Source: Zoogloea sp. (GTDB taxonomy: Bacteria; Pseudomonadota; Gammaproteobacteria; Burkholderiales; Rhodocyclaceae). From it: a DNA stretch of 64,000 bases. The stretch is taken from NCBI GenBank assembly GCA_016703645.1, contig JADJBR010000003.1, forward strand, positions 1 through 64,000, written 5' to 3'. The notes beneath the pieces were generated by a model. The model worked only from the letters and a program-made list of their open reading frames with translations. It had not been told where the DNA came from and did no database searches. Positions 35,664 through 45,379 of this stretch are shown here, piece by piece; position 1 is the first letter of the stretch; every line of letters starts with the position of its first letter. The position numbers and the translations under genes are program-made.

Positions 35664-36227
35664 TCAGGCAGCCTTGCGCTTACTCGTGGCAGCAGGCTTG
35701 GCGATGACCGGCTTGACGGCATTCTTGAGGGCCACCACATTGGCTTCGGCGATGCCATTGATCTGGTCGCTGACCAGGGACACGCTTTCGAGAGCAGTGA
35801 TTTGCGCAGCCAGACCATTGCGAATGGCTTCAAATACCGGACCAAAGCCTTCGGGCGCCTGCTCGGCCAGACGGTCGATGCCGGCCTGGACCTGCTGGGT
35901 GGCTTCGGCGGAAGCCTCCTTGATGGCGTCGAGCACCACGCTGCGGCTCTCGGCAAGAAGGTCGTATTGCTTGCGAACGGTATCCGCCACCCGCTCAAGG
36001 CCCGGCTGCCAATAGGTGGTCTGCCAGTTGCCGAGCTCGGCAGGATCCTTGATCTCGATGAGGGCCTGGGCCGCTGTGAGCGCCTCGCGGGTCGCCTCTG
36101 CACCCGCTTCGAGCTGCAGACGGGTGATCTTCTCAACCTGAGTGGTCAGATTCCCGAAAAGGGAAAGACCGCTTTCCAGGGCTGCTTCCTGATACGGGCC
36201 CCACTGAAACAAATTCTTTTCCGCCAT
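35664..36227 (-). CDS. phaP: Phasin (PhaP) granule-coating protein
   Basis: The 187-residue all-helical protein matches the phasin_2 family: NLFQWGPYQEAALESGL, TTQVEKITRLQLEAG, and an Ala/Lys-rich tail (KPAATSKRKAA). It coats PHA granules and sets their size. GAGGAG lies nine bases before the ATG at 36227. It has a single-gene unit with its own terminator; PhaR normally represses such genes, and the 36228-36447 gap is the likely operator region. The neighbour upstream is a FixJ-type regulator. Confidence 0.9.
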   Translation of the reverse strand: MAEKNLFQWGPYQEAALESGLSLFGNLTTQVEKITRLQLEAGAEATREALTAAQALIEIKDPAELGNWQTTYWQPGLERVADTVRKQYDLLAESRSVVLDAIKEASAEATQQVQAGIDRLAEQAPEGFGPVFEAIRNGLAAQITALESVSLVSDQINGIAEANVVALKNAVKPVIAKPAATSKRKAA

Positions 36228-36447
36228 CTGATTCACTCCTCGATTCATTCAGTCACAGGCATCACATAGTTGAAGGTGTCTCCTCTCCCCTTCCCTTGTG
36301 CTTTTGTTTGACGCCCCCAGCGGGCGTTGCGGAGAGCTTCTGGTTTGCCGCAACGCCATGGAACGAATGATGCCAAGAATGCTGCATGGCACAAATCCGG
36401 CGTTTCCCCTCCCCTTCCCCGGGAAAACCCGGATACAGAAAGGGTCT

Positions 36448-37065
36448 TCAGTCGGACTGATCCCCGGCCAGGACGACCATGCGCACAAGCTCGGCGAGGG
36501 AGTCGACACGCAGTTTCTCCATGACCCGGGAGCGGTGCTGCTCGACGGTTTTCATGCTGATGCCAAGATCATCGGCGATCTGCTTGTTGAGGCGTCCGGC
36601 GACCATCCCTTCCATGACATCGCGCTCCCGGGCGGTCAGGCAGTCAAGACGGCCCTGAACGTCCGCCAGCCAGACCTTTTCGTTGCGCCGCCGGGCCGCC
36701 ACCTGAACGGCCTCCTGGACGCGATCAAGGAGGTGCTGCTCATTGAAGGGCTTCTGCAGGAAATCAAAGGCGCCATCCCGCATGGCCCGGGCCACCATGG
36801 GCACATCCCCGTGGGCGGAAACGAATATGATGGGGATGGCATTGCCCAGACGCATCAGGCGCTCCTGCAGCCCCACCCCGCTGAGACCCGGCATGCGCAC
36901 GTCCAGGACCAGACAATGGGCTTGCTCAAGTGCCTGGGGATCCGCAAGCATGTCAACGGCACTGGGAAAGTTGCGCACCGGGAGCCCGAGCGTCTCTACG
37001 AGCAAGCTGATGGATAAGCGGACTGCATCATCATCATCCACAACGCAAACCAGCGGGGTGTCCAT
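36448..37065 (-). CDS. FixJ/TodT-type response regulator (receiver + LuxR HTH)
   Basis: The receiver domain has the acidic pocket VVDDDDAV (Asp10-13), phospho-acceptor Asp55 in LVLDVRMPG, a switch Ser in IIFVSAHGD and Lys in FLQKPF. The C-terminal GerE/LuxR helix-turn-helix starts at LTARERDVMEGMVAGRLNKQ and includes ISMKTVEQHRSRVMEKL. GGAGGCAGAC precedes the ATG. It lies 69 bp after the multi-PAS kinase, so they form a two-component pair. Its targets are unknown; the phasin gene is next downstream. Confidence 0.9.
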   Translation of the reverse strand: MDTPLVCVVDDDDAVRLSISLLVETLGLPVRNFPSAVDMLADPQALEQAHCLVLDVRMPGLSGVGLQERLMRLGNAIPIIFVSAHGDVPMVARAMRDGAFDFLQKPFNEQHLLDRVQEAVQVAARRRNEKVWLADVQGRLDCLTARERDVMEGMVAGRLNKQIADDLGISMKTVEQHRSRVMEKLRVDSLAELVRMVVLAGDQSD

Positions 37066-37134
37066 GTCTGCCTCCTGTTGTTTTTGTTCACTCGTGCCGC
37101 ACAACCTGACTTCTTGCCCGGCCACGGGGTGCGC

Positions 37135-39750
37135 TCACACCGCAACGACCGGCAGGCAGAAGCTGAAGGTGGTACCCGACGATGTGCTGGATTCGACCCA
37201 CATTCGCCCGCCATGGTTCTCGACGATGGTGCGGCAGATGGCGAGGCCGAGACCGACGCCATCGGGCTTGGTGGTGACAAACGGCGCAAAGGGGTCGGCG
37301 CGGACGACGTCGGCAAGCCCACCGCCCCGGTCAATCACGCACACACCTACGGTGCCGTCGTCGAGCGGCCGGGTGCGGATCGTCAGCACGCGTTCACCGG
37401 TACTCTCACCCATCGCCTCAATGCCGTTCTTCACCAGATTGCCGATGACCTGTTCGAGCTGGACCTGGTCGGCCAAGACGGGGTGCAGGGGCTCTGCCAA
37501 TTCGAGGACGAACTGGACCGAGTGGGCACGGGCGTCAAATTCGGCAAAGCGCACCATGTCCCGAACAACCTCGTTCACGGCCACGGGGGCCGTCACCAGC
37601 CCCCCCTTGCGGACGAAGCCGCGCACCCGGTGGACGATCTCGCCAGCCCGCAGGGCTTGTTCGGCAATCATTTTGAGGGGGCCGCGGATGGCCTCGCCAC
37701 CACTTTCGGGCTCTTCCAGGCGACGCAGGGCCACGGCGCTGAAATTGCGCAGGGCGGTGAGTGGCTGGTTGAGTTCGTGGGCCAGGGCCGATGCCATTTC
37801 CCCCACGTGGATCAGTCGCGCCGCATGGGCCAGCTCGCGCTGCTGCTGCTCTTCCCGTTCAACGCTGAGGTGCCGGTCGTGCACATCGCGCACGGTTCCG
37901 ATCATGCGAGTGCTGCGTCCGTTGGCATCCCGCTCCATGATCTTGCCGCGCAGGGCAATCCAGCGATAGGAGCCGTCCTCCATGCGCAGCCGGAACTCGG
38001 TTTCGGTGATGGGGCGGGCGCCAGAAAGGTGGGCAGAAAACGCCGCGATCGCCCCTCGCAGATCGTCCGGATGGAGACGCGACGGCCAGATGTCGTTGCC
38101 GCTCAGGGGGCGGTCCTCGGGGTAACCGATGATCGTGGCAAACGACGCACTGACGTTGATTTCACCAGTTTCCACCGCCCAGTCCCACAGGGCATCTCCA
38201 TGCCCCTCCAGGGCAAACTGCCAGAGCCTTTCCGAGGCCCGCAGGGTTTCCATCAGGGAACGGGTTTCACTGATGTCCCGGTGCGTGCCGAGGATGCGCA
38301 TCGGCGTGCCGTCCACATCCCGGGCCATGGCCTTGCCCCGGGCGGCGATCCAACGGTACTGCCCGGTCTTGCAGCGCAACCGGAACTCCGCCTCGTAGAT
38401 CGGCACCACACCATGGAGGTAGTCCTCCATCTGCCCGAGCACCCGGCTACGGTCGTCCGGATGGATGAGTTCGTGCCACGCCAGACGACGTGACTCGGCC
38501 GGTGTGTAACCGAGCATCTCACCCCAACGGGGCGAACGATAGAAGCTGCCGTCACGCACGTTCCAGTCCCACACGCCGTCCCCCGCCCCCTCAAGGGCAA
38601 ACCGCCAACGCTCCTCGGCCTCTTCCAGACGGGCCACGGTCTCCCGGGCTTCCGTCACGTCGCGCACGATGAGAATCGCCAGACTCACACCTCGTTGATT
38701 GACGTAGGACACCGTGGTCTCTGCGGCAAAGCGGGTGCCGTCCTTGCGCACGTGGTCACCCGCCGGCAGGAAGGTGGGGCGCGTGACGAAGAGCCTGAGC
38801 AGGGCGAGGTCGTTGGTGATGAGGCTGGCGGCACGCTGGCCGAGAATCTCATCGCGGGTAAAGCGGTAGAGATCGGCTGCGGCCGGGTTGGCATCCACGA
38901 TGCTGCCCTGGGTGTTGAGCAGCAGGATAGGGAAGGGGGCGCCGTCGAAAACCGTGCGGTAGCGCAGGTCACTCTCGAGCTGCACAGCGGCACTGCGGGT
39001 CCGCTCGGAAGCATCGCGCACGGTCAATACGGCGACCTCGCGGCCATTCCGGGTGCAATAGCGGATGCGGATCTCGACGGCTATGTGGCTTCCGTCGGCC
39101 CGGCGGTGGAAGCGCAGGGGGACGTAGTCCCGGTGCAGACGCAGGAAGTCGCCGGCGATCGCCGACCCCGCCACCAGATCAGCCACCGGGCGGCCCTCCA
39201 GATCGCGCACGGAATAGCCATAGAGTTGCGCCGCACCAGGATTGGTGCGCAGGATGCGGAAGGTGCCGCAATCAACCATGAGCATGGCTTCGGCGGCTGC
39301 GTCGAAGATGTTCTCCACTTCTTCCCGCGCTTCGTGGGCAACCATGAGCGCCCTGCTCAAGGCCAGATCAGCACGCATCGACACCGACTCATCGGTCCAT
39401 ACGGAGAGCCATTCGCCACGCGCCGCGTCGAAGCGCCCACGTACCCGGAAGTAGCGCCCGTTTTCCCCTCCCTGGGTCAGGGTCAGATCAAACTGACCTT
39501 CCGCCCTGAGCAGCGCATCACGCAGCAGGCTCACGGCGGCGACATCGAGGCAAGCGAGCCAGCCTGCGCCTTCGCGGGTGGCGGGCTCGAGGAGCTGGAT
39601 CCACTCCCGATTGGCACCGCTCAGACCCGCATCGGCCGTCAAAAAGGCGGCCGGAACGGGCAAGCCCGCAAGCGCGTCCGCCGGGCTCGCACCCCGGGCT
39701 TCGGTGGGCGGAGGAAAGATCAAGGGCGCCGGCAAGACCGTTTCGCGCTT
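37135..39750 (-). CDS. Multi-PAS sensor histidine kinase (FixL/TodS-like, soluble)
   Basis: The 871-residue protein has no membrane helix. About five PAS folds come first: a degenerate one at 30-130, then clear ones near 145-260, 265-385, 390-510 and 515-640. The last two are PAS_3 type with WDWNVRDGSFYRSPRWGEML and PAC motifs such as YRWIAARGKAM. The HisKA box GEMASALAHELNQPL has the phospho-His near 658. The HATPase has NLVKNGIEAM (N box), VIDRGGGL and GVGLGLAICR. No haem-pocket histidine could be assigned, so the signal is unknown. It is 28 bp after the CheB/CheR gene. Confidence 0.9.
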   Translation of the reverse strand, partial: KRETVLPAPLIFPPPTEARGASPADALAGLPVPAAFLTADAGLSGANREWIQLLEPATREGAGWLACLDVAAVSLLRDALLRAEGQFDLTLTQGGENGRYFRVRGRFDAARGEWLSVWTDESVSMRADLALSRALMVAHEAREEVENIFDAAAEAMLMVDCGTFRILRTNPGAAQLYGYSVRDLEGRPVADLVAGSAIAGDFLRLHRDYVPLRFHRRADGSHIAVEIRIRYCTRNGREVAVLTVRDASERTRSAAVQLESDLRYRTVFDGAPFPILLLNTQGSIVDANPAAADLYRFTRDEILGQRAASLITNDLALLRLFVTRPTFLPAGDHVRKDGTRFAAETTVSYVNQRGVSLAILIVRDVTEARETVARLEEAEERWRFALEGAGDGVWDWNVRDGSFYRSPRWGEMLGYTPAESRRLAWHELIHPDDRSRVLGQMEDYLHGVVPIYEAEFRLRCKTGQYRWIAARGKAMARDVDGTPMRILGTHRDISETRSLMETLRASERLWQFALEGHGDALWDWAVETGEINVSASFATIIGYPEDRPLSGNDIWPSRLHPDDLRGAIAAFSAHLSGARPITETEFRLRMEDGSYRWIALRGKIMERDANGRSTRMIGTVRDVHDRHLSVEREEQQQRELAHAARLIHVGEMASALAHELNQPLTALRNFSAVALRRLEEPESGGEAIRGPLKMIAEQALRAGEIVHRVRGFVRKGGLVTAPVAVNEVVRDMVRFAEFDARAHSVQFVLELAEPLHPVLADQVQLEQVIGNLVKNGIEAMGESTGERVLTIRTRPLDDGTVGVCVIDRGGGLADVVRADPFAPFVTTKPDGVGLGLAICRTIVENHGGRMWVESSTSSGTTFSFCLPVVAV

Positions 39751-39778
39751 CATGCAGGCCCTCCGCAAGGATCCATCG

Positions 39779-42700
39779 TCAGGCGGGGATGATCAGGACA
39801 AACGAGGAATGCCCGTGGGCATGACAGACGCGCACGGATACCGGCCGACCCGCCAGCAGGCCAGCGGTCGGCACCGGAGAGCCTTCACCCCCGCATCCCT
39901 CAGTACCGCCCAGGCCAAGCCGCTCCAACACGGACACCATGGGCGCACCGGCCGGAAGGCCATCCAGATGCTCACGCCCCAGGTCCCCCACGCTGCGCAC
40001 CAGCGCCCCCACCGCATCGAACTCGAGCAGGAGGGCGACAGGGAGGGCGGCCAGGGCCTCACGCAGGAAAGCTTCGCGCTCGATAAGCACGGCCTCCCTG
40101 CGCTTGCGGTCGGTGATGTCGGTGCTCTTGGTGCACAGGCCGGCCACCACGCCGTCATGGGACAGGAGTCCGAAGCGCAGCACGAGGAAGGTGTGCTCAC
40201 CATCCGGCAGCGTCATCGTCTCCTCGCTCTCGACACTCCGGCCGCTGGCCAGCACGGCGAGATCGCGTTCGCGGATCTGGCGGGCCATGTCGTCGGGCAG
40301 GAGCTGAAAATCGGTGCGGCCGATCAGATCCTCCGCCGTCGTGCGGAAATACTCCTTGAAGCGGGAATTGACGTATTCGTAGCGCCCGAGCGTGTCCTTG
40401 ACGGAGATGAGCGCAAAGGCATTCTCCATGATGGCGGTCAGGCGCTGCTCGCTGTTACGCAACTGGCACTGGGTCTCCAGGAGATGGGTCTCGTCGATCA
40501 GGGTGATGACGGCCCCTCCCCTTTCCGTGCTGCGGGCGACCGCCCGCGGCGAAACCCGCAGCAGATAATGGCGCAGGGCATCGCTGACCTGACGCTCCAG
40601 CGGACGACCATCACGCACCACCTGCTCGATCAGGTCGGTGTGGGCGTCGAGCTTCTGCTGGGCGAGGATGATCCGCACATGCTCACCCGTCGCACTGTCA
40701 TTGAGGCCAAAGTAGCGCGCCGCCACCTCATTGAAGCGCAGAACGCGCATCTGCTCACTGACCACCAGCAAGCAGAAGCCAAAGCTGTTCTGCACGTTCT
40801 CGAGATCCGCATTGGCATCAGCCAGCTCGGCCGACTTGATCTGGAGTTCTTCGTTGACGGTGGTGAGTTCTTCGTTGGTGGACTGGAGCTCTTCGTTGGC
40901 GGCCTGGAGTTCCTCGTTGGCGGCCTGCAACTCTTCGTTGGAGGCCTGCAGTTCCTCGTTGAGCGCCTGGGTTTCCTCGTTGGAGGTTTCCAGCTCCTCG
41001 ACCACGGTCTGGAGATGCTCGCGGGTAGCGATGAGCTCCTCTTCGAGATCCCGCGAGGCCAGATTGAGTTCGCCCGACGGCAGATCATTGCCGGAAGGCT
41101 GCTCGACCACCGTCTCGAAGGAAACGATGGCCGCATCCCCGTCGGTCTCGACACTGACCGGCCACAGATGCATGCGTAGCTGCTGGGGTGCCACCCCGGG
41201 CACATCAAGGAGACGCGGGCGGCCGCTGATCGCGCCCCCCTTCTGGCGCACCTGGTGCAACAGGGTCTGCAACTCGGTGCGGAATTCCTTGCGGATGAGC
41301 CCGAGGAGGTTGAAATCCGGACGCCCCGACGGAATGCCCAGGACCCGATTCACCTCGCCGAACACATGCAGGATCTCGAAACTCTGATTCACCAGCAGAC
41401 TGGGTGGGGCGTAGGCCTCGGCCAGGGTATGCAGCAGTACATCGGCCGGGTTGCGTCGCTCACGCTCCGGCGGACGGCTGCGCAGGGGCTGGCGCATGGG
41501 GCCGAGGGGCGCCCGGGCGGCCAGACCACTGCGGCGGAAGATCTTCCCGTCCCGATGCACGGTGTCGAACAGATCCTCGTGCTGGAAGACGCTCTCCGAC
41601 TTGCCCAGGAACAGCAGTCCGGCCGGAGCCAGCGCATAGTGGAAGGTGCCGAGAACACGCTCCTGCAGCGGATTCTGGAAGTAGATCAGGACGTTCCGGC
41701 AACTCACCAGATCCAGACGCACGAAGGGCGGGTCCTGCACCAGATCCTGGCGGGCGAAGACCACCAGTTCACGCAGGGGCTTCACCACTTCATAGGCGTC
41801 GCCGGCAGTGATGAAGTACTTCTGGACGATGGCGGCGTCCACTTCACCGAGGCTGGCGGCCGAATACACACCGCGCCGGGCGATGGCCATCGCGCTCATG
41901 TCGATGTCGGTGGCGAATATCTGGACCGTATACTCGGAGAGCGCCGCGCCCAGATACTCGGAGATCAGGATGGCGATGGCGTAGGCCTCTTCGCCGGTGG
42001 CGCAGCCAGGTACCCAGACCCGGATCTCGTCACCCGGCCGCTTGACCGCCAGTCGCTCGCACATGGCGGCAGCCAGCGCGTCAAACGCATCCCTGTCGCG
42101 AAAGAAGGAGGTCACCGAAATCAGGATTTCCTTGCTCAGCTGGCCCAACTCCTCGGGGTTGCGCTCGGTGAGGTCGATGTAGTCCTGCAGGGATTCCACC
42201 CGGTTGGTGGCCATCCGCCGGAGGATGCGCCGCCATACGGTGTTCTCCTTGTAACCCGAGAAATCGATGCGGGTGTAGCGCTGAACCCGGGTCAGAAGGG
42301 ACTGGATGGTACCCGGTGCGTCGCGCAGCTTTTCGGGTGGGTCCACCAAGCCCTGGGTACGCACGATGAGGGCGATTTCCCGGGCGATGGCATCGGGGGT
42401 GAGTACCCAATCGACGCAGTCCGTCTCGATGGCCGACTGGGGCATGCCGGCGTATTTGGCCGATGCCGGATCCTGGGCAAACACCAGGCCACCGCCAGCC
42501 TTGATTGCCCGGACCCCGCCCGCTCCGTCCGAGCCGGTGCCCGACAGGATCACGCCAATCACTTCCTCGCCACGCTCGGCGGCGACGGAATAGAAAAAAC
42601 TATTGACGGAGGGCTTGGGAAGGACGTTGGGGATGGGCTCGATCAGCTCAAAACGCCCATCCCGATACAGCAGATTGCGGTTGGGCGGTGTGATGTAAAC

Positions 42701-43015
42701 CGTATCGGGACGGGGCGATTCGTGCTGCTCGACCTCCTTGACCTCCATCGCGGTCTCGCGGCCGATCAGTTGAACCAGCATGCTCCGATAGGTGGGTGAC
42801 AGATGCTGGACGACCACATAGGTGGCACCGAGATCGGTGGGCAGGCTGGAGAACAGCCCCGAAAGGGCCTCCAGACCGCCGGCCGAGGCCCCGACACCGA
42901 CGATGTAGCTACGGGTGAGGAGGCCCGGGCTCTCGCCTTCCAGGCACCCCTCACCGACCTCATTTTCTGCAGGGCCCCCGTCCAGGCCACCGCGTTCCGC
43001 CGAGAATTCCGCCAT
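39779..43015 (-). CDS. CheB-CheR-PAS fusion protein
   Basis: A CheB methylesterase domain (about 36-225; Ser44 in VGASAGG, His in VVQHLSP, Asp in GTGSDGAGG) is joined to a CheR methyltransferase (about 240-500; SAM motif VWVPGCATGEEAYAIAI, and CRNVLIYFQ). A long coiled coil (about 645-740, repeated ASNEELQ/AANEELQ heptads) and two or three PAS domains follow, but no kinase domain. Total 1078 residues. Such fusions usually sit with hybrid kinases and are not part of core chemotaxis; there is no other che gene here. GGAGGC precedes the ATG at 43015. Confidence 0.9.
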   Translation of the reverse strand: MAEFSAERGGLDGGPAENEVGEGCLEGESPGLLTRSYIVGVGASAGGLEALSGLFSSLPTDLGATYVVVQHLSPTYRSMLVQLIGRETAMEVKEVEQHESPRPDTVYITPPNRNLLYRDGRFELIEPIPNVLPKPSVNSFFYSVAAERGEEVIGVILSGTGSDGAGGVRAIKAGGGLVFAQDPASAKYAGMPQSAIETDCVDWVLTPDAIAREIALIVRTQGLVDPPEKLRDAPGTIQSLLTRVQRYTRIDFSGYKENTVWRRILRRMATNRVESLQDYIDLTERNPEELGQLSKEILISVTSFFRDRDAFDALAAAMCERLAVKRPGDEIRVWVPGCATGEEAYAIAILISEYLGAALSEYTVQIFATDIDMSAMAIARRGVYSAASLGEVDAAIVQKYFITAGDAYEVVKPLRELVVFARQDLVQDPPFVRLDLVSCRNVLIYFQNPLQERVLGTFHYALAPAGLLFLGKSESVFQHEDLFDTVHRDGKIFRRSGLAARAPLGPMRQPLRSRPPERERRNPADVLLHTLAEAYAPPSLLVNQSFEILHVFGEVNRVLGIPSGRPDFNLLGLIRKEFRTELQTLLHQVRQKGGAISGRPRLLDVPGVAPQQLRMHLWPVSVETDGDAAIVSFETVVEQPSGNDLPSGELNLASRDLEEELIATREHLQTVVEELETSNEETQALNEELQASNEELQAANEELQAANEELQSTNEELTTVNEELQIKSAELADANADLENVQNSFGFCLLVVSEQMRVLRFNEVAARYFGLNDSATGEHVRIILAQQKLDAHTDLIEQVVRDGRPLERQVSDALRHYLLRVSPRAVARSTERGGAVITLIDETHLLETQCQLRNSEQRLTAIMENAFALISVKDTLGRYEYVNSRFKEYFRTTAEDLIGRTDFQLLPDDMARQIRERDLAVLASGRSVESEETMTLPDGEHTFLVLRFGLLSHDGVVAGLCTKSTDITDRKRREAVLIEREAFLREALAALPVALLLEFDAVGALVRSVGDLGREHLDGLPAGAPMVSVLERLGLGGTEGCGGEGSPVPTAGLLAGRPVSVRVCHAHGHSSFVLIIPA
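40845..40985 (-). repeat. 21-bp tandem repeats encoding the CheB/R coiled coil
   Basis: About six imperfect 21-base units encode seven-residue repeats of the type xxNEELQ. Near-identical codons (AACGAAGAG, CTGCAG) recur in phase. The length is a multiple of the heptad, so unit gain or loss would lengthen or shorten the helix without breaking the frame. Confidence 0.75.
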
Positions 43016-43099
43016 TGCTGCCTCCGCCACCGGACAATCGGGCGCCATCGCCCCGAAATAAAGACTTGCCTGCTCAAAAATGCAAGCGCAGGTGCAGCA

Positions 43100-44461
43100 T
43101 CAGCGCAGGCCACCGCCCGGCATCAGGCCTTTCATGGCCCGCATCATCTTCTGCATTCCCCCCTTGGAGAACTGCTTCATCATCTTCTGGGTCTGCTCAA
43201 ACTGCCCTAGAAGGCGATTGACCTCCTGCACCGTCACCCCGGCACCTGCGGCGATGCGCCGCTTGCGCGAGGCCTTGAGGATCTCGGGCTTGGCCCGTTC
43301 GGCAGGGGTCATGGAGTTGATGATGCCTTCGATACGTTTGACCGCCTTCTCCTCGACCCCGCCCTGGAGCTGGCCCGCCGCCTGGGCGAACTGGGCGGGC
43401 AGCTTGTCCATCAGGCTGGACAGGCCGCCCATCTTCTTCATCTGACCGAGCTGGTCCTTGAAGTCGTTGAGGTCAAAGCCCTTGCCGCTCTTGAGTTTCT
43501 GGGCAAACTCCTTGGCCTTCTCTTCATCCACGCCACGCCGGGCGTCCTCGACCAGCGAGAGGATGTCACCCATGCCGAGGATGCGGCTGGCCATCCGCTC
43601 CGGGTGGAACTCCTCAAGGCCGCCAAGCTTTTCGCCGACACCGGCAAACTTGAGAGGCTTGCCCGTCACATGACGCACCGACAGTGCAGCACCGCCGCGG
43701 GCATCGCCATCGAGTTTGGTCAGGACCACGCCGGTGAGGGGCAGGGCTTCGTTGAAGGCCCGGGCGGTATTGACGGCATCCTGGCCGAGCATCGCATCGA
43801 CGACAAACAGGGTTTCGATCGGATTGACCGCCGCATGGAGAGCCTGGATCTCCTCCATCATGGCCTGGTCGATGGCGAGCCGGCCAGCGGTGTCCACCAG
43901 CAATACGTCCATGTAATGGCGACGGGCATAGTCAACCGCGGCGCGGGCGATATCCACCGGCTTCTGGTCCGGCGTGGACGGGAAAAACTCGATACCCGCC
44001 TGTTGGGAGACAGTCTGCAACTGGGCAATGGCCGCCGGGCGATAGACGTCGGTGGAGACGGCCAGCACCTTCTTCTTCATGCGCTCGGTGAGCATCTTGC
44101 CGAGCTTGCCGGTGGTGGTGGTCTTGCCGGCACCCTGCAGACCCGCCATCAGAATGATGGCCGGCGGTTGCGTGGCCAGATTGAGCCCGCTGTGGGCGCC
44201 GCCCATCAACTGCGTCAGCTCCTGATGGACGACACCCACCAGGGCCTGGCCGGGGGTCAGGGAACTGAGCACCTCGGTGCCGACCGCCTTCTCCTTGACG
44301 CGGGCGATGAGATCCTTGACCACCGGCAGGGCCACGTCGGCCTCAAGCAGTGCCATGCGCACTTCACGCAGGGCGTCCTGAATGTTGTCTTCGGTAAGCC
44401 TTGCCTGGCCGCGGAGAGTCTTGACGACTTTCGCCAGGCGGGTTGTGAGGTTATCCAGCAT
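43100..44461 (-). CDS. ffh: Ffh, signal recognition particle protein
   Basis: This GTPase targets nascent membrane proteins with 4.5S RNA. The NG domain has GLQGAGKTTTTGKLG (P-loop), DTAGRLAID, TKLDGDARGG and GVGEKLGGLEEF. The methionine-rich M domain carries SRKRRIAAGAGVTVQEVN (RNA binding) and ends in Met/Gly repeats. It is full length at 453 residues and divergent from ypjD with a 38-bp gap. Confidence 0.96.
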   Translation of the reverse strand: MLDNLTTRLAKVVKTLRGQARLTEDNIQDALREVRMALLEADVALPVVKDLIARVKEKAVGTEVLSSLTPGQALVGVVHQELTQLMGGAHSGLNLATQPPAIILMAGLQGAGKTTTTGKLGKMLTERMKKKVLAVSTDVYRPAAIAQLQTVSQQAGIEFFPSTPDQKPVDIARAAVDYARRHYMDVLLVDTAGRLAIDQAMMEEIQALHAAVNPIETLFVVDAMLGQDAVNTARAFNEALPLTGVVLTKLDGDARGGAALSVRHVTGKPLKFAGVGEKLGGLEEFHPERMASRILGMGDILSLVEDARRGVDEEKAKEFAQKLKSGKGFDLNDFKDQLGQMKKMGGLSSLMDKLPAQFAQAAGQLQGGVEEKAVKRIEGIINSMTPAERAKPEILKASRKRRIAAGAGVTVQEVNRLLGQFEQTQKMMKQFSKGGMQKMMRAMKGLMPGGGLR

Positions 44462-44499
44462 GATGGTTCGTGACCGAGGCCTTGGAGTAAACTTGAGGA

Positions 44500-45327
44500 A
44501 TGGCCGCGATTCTACTTCATCTCCTCCCCGCCTCCCTGTATGCCATTCTCGGCGTGCACTTCTGGCATAGCCGCTGGCTGGCGCCCACCCGGGCGCCTCG
44601 TCAGGGCCTGCTGCCCTGGGAGCGCGGTGTGATGCTGGCCGCCCTACTGGCCCACGGTTTCGCCCTGCACGGGGTCTTCTTTTCGACCGACGGCATTCAC
44701 TTCGGTTTCAGCATGGCACTTTCACTGATGCTGTGGCTGGCCATGCTGTTCTACTGGATCGAAAGCCTGTACGCCCGGCTGGAGGGTCTGCAGACCCTGG
44801 CCATGCCTGCCGCGGCCGTCTGCGCGCTGCTGCCGGCCTTCTTTCCCGACCAGCACCTGCTGACCAACGCCAACTCGCCCCTGTTCCGCGCGCACTTCGT
44901 GGTGGCCATGCTGGCCTACAGCCTGTTTACGCTTGCGGCCCTGCACGCCACGCTGATGGCCGTTGCCGAGAAGCGCCTGCACGGCGCCCACCTGACCCGG
45001 GCCTTTGCGTCGCTGCCGCCGCTCCTGACCATGGAGGCCCTGTTGTTCCGGCTGATCGGCATCGCCTTCGTGCTGCTCACACTCACCGTGGGCTCCGGCA
45101 TCGTGTTCTCGGAGGCCCTGTTCGGCAAGGCCTTCCGCCTGGACCACAAGACGGTTTTTGCCATCATTTCGTGGTGCATCTTCGCGAGTCTGCTGGTGGG
45201 GCGCCACGCCTGGGGCTGGCGGGGCAAAAAGGCCTTGTACTGGACCCTTTCGGGCTTTGTCGCCCTGATGCTGGCCTATGTGGGCAGCCGCTTCGTCGCG
45301 GAAGTCCTGCTCGCCCGCCCGGCTTGA
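44500..45327 (+). CDS. ypjD: YpjD/CcsA-like cytochrome c assembly-family membrane protein
   Basis: This polytopic protein (275 residues, about eight helices) is of the cytochrome_C_asm family. It has RAHFVVAMLAYSLFTLAALH and LDHKTVFAIISWCIFASLLVGRH-type histidines but not the full WWD motif of CcsA. The arrangement ffh/ypjD/corB is widely conserved in proteobacteria. Its exact role is unsettled (a haem-handling or CorB-linked factor). GAGG precedes the ATG. Confidence 0.88.
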   Translation: MAAILLHLLPASLYAILGVHFWHSRWLAPTRAPRQGLLPWERGVMLAALLAHGFALHGVFFSTDGIHFGFSMALSLMLWLAMLFYWIESLYARLEGLQTLAMPAAAVCALLPAFFPDQHLLTNANSPLFRAHFVVAMLAYSLFTLAALHATLMAVAEKRLHGAHLTRAFASLPPLLTMEALLFRLIGIAFVLLTLTVGSGIVFSEALFGKAFRLDHKTVFAIISWCIFASLLVGRHAWGWRGKKALYWTLSGFVALMLAYVGSRFVAEVLLARPA

Positions 45328-45379
45328 CAAGCGCTGACCCGGCCTGAATACTGGGCCGAAGTCACCTGCGCCAAGCCAC

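Noticed and set aside
40845..40985. Tandem repeat as a possible CRISPR or minisatellite
   Set aside because: The units are in frame, have no spacers and encode a coiled coil of the CheB/R protein.
36448..43015. A chemotaxis operon
   Set aside because: No cheA, cheW, cheY or receptor genes; CheB and CheR occur only as one fused PAS protein beside a FixL/FixJ-like pair.
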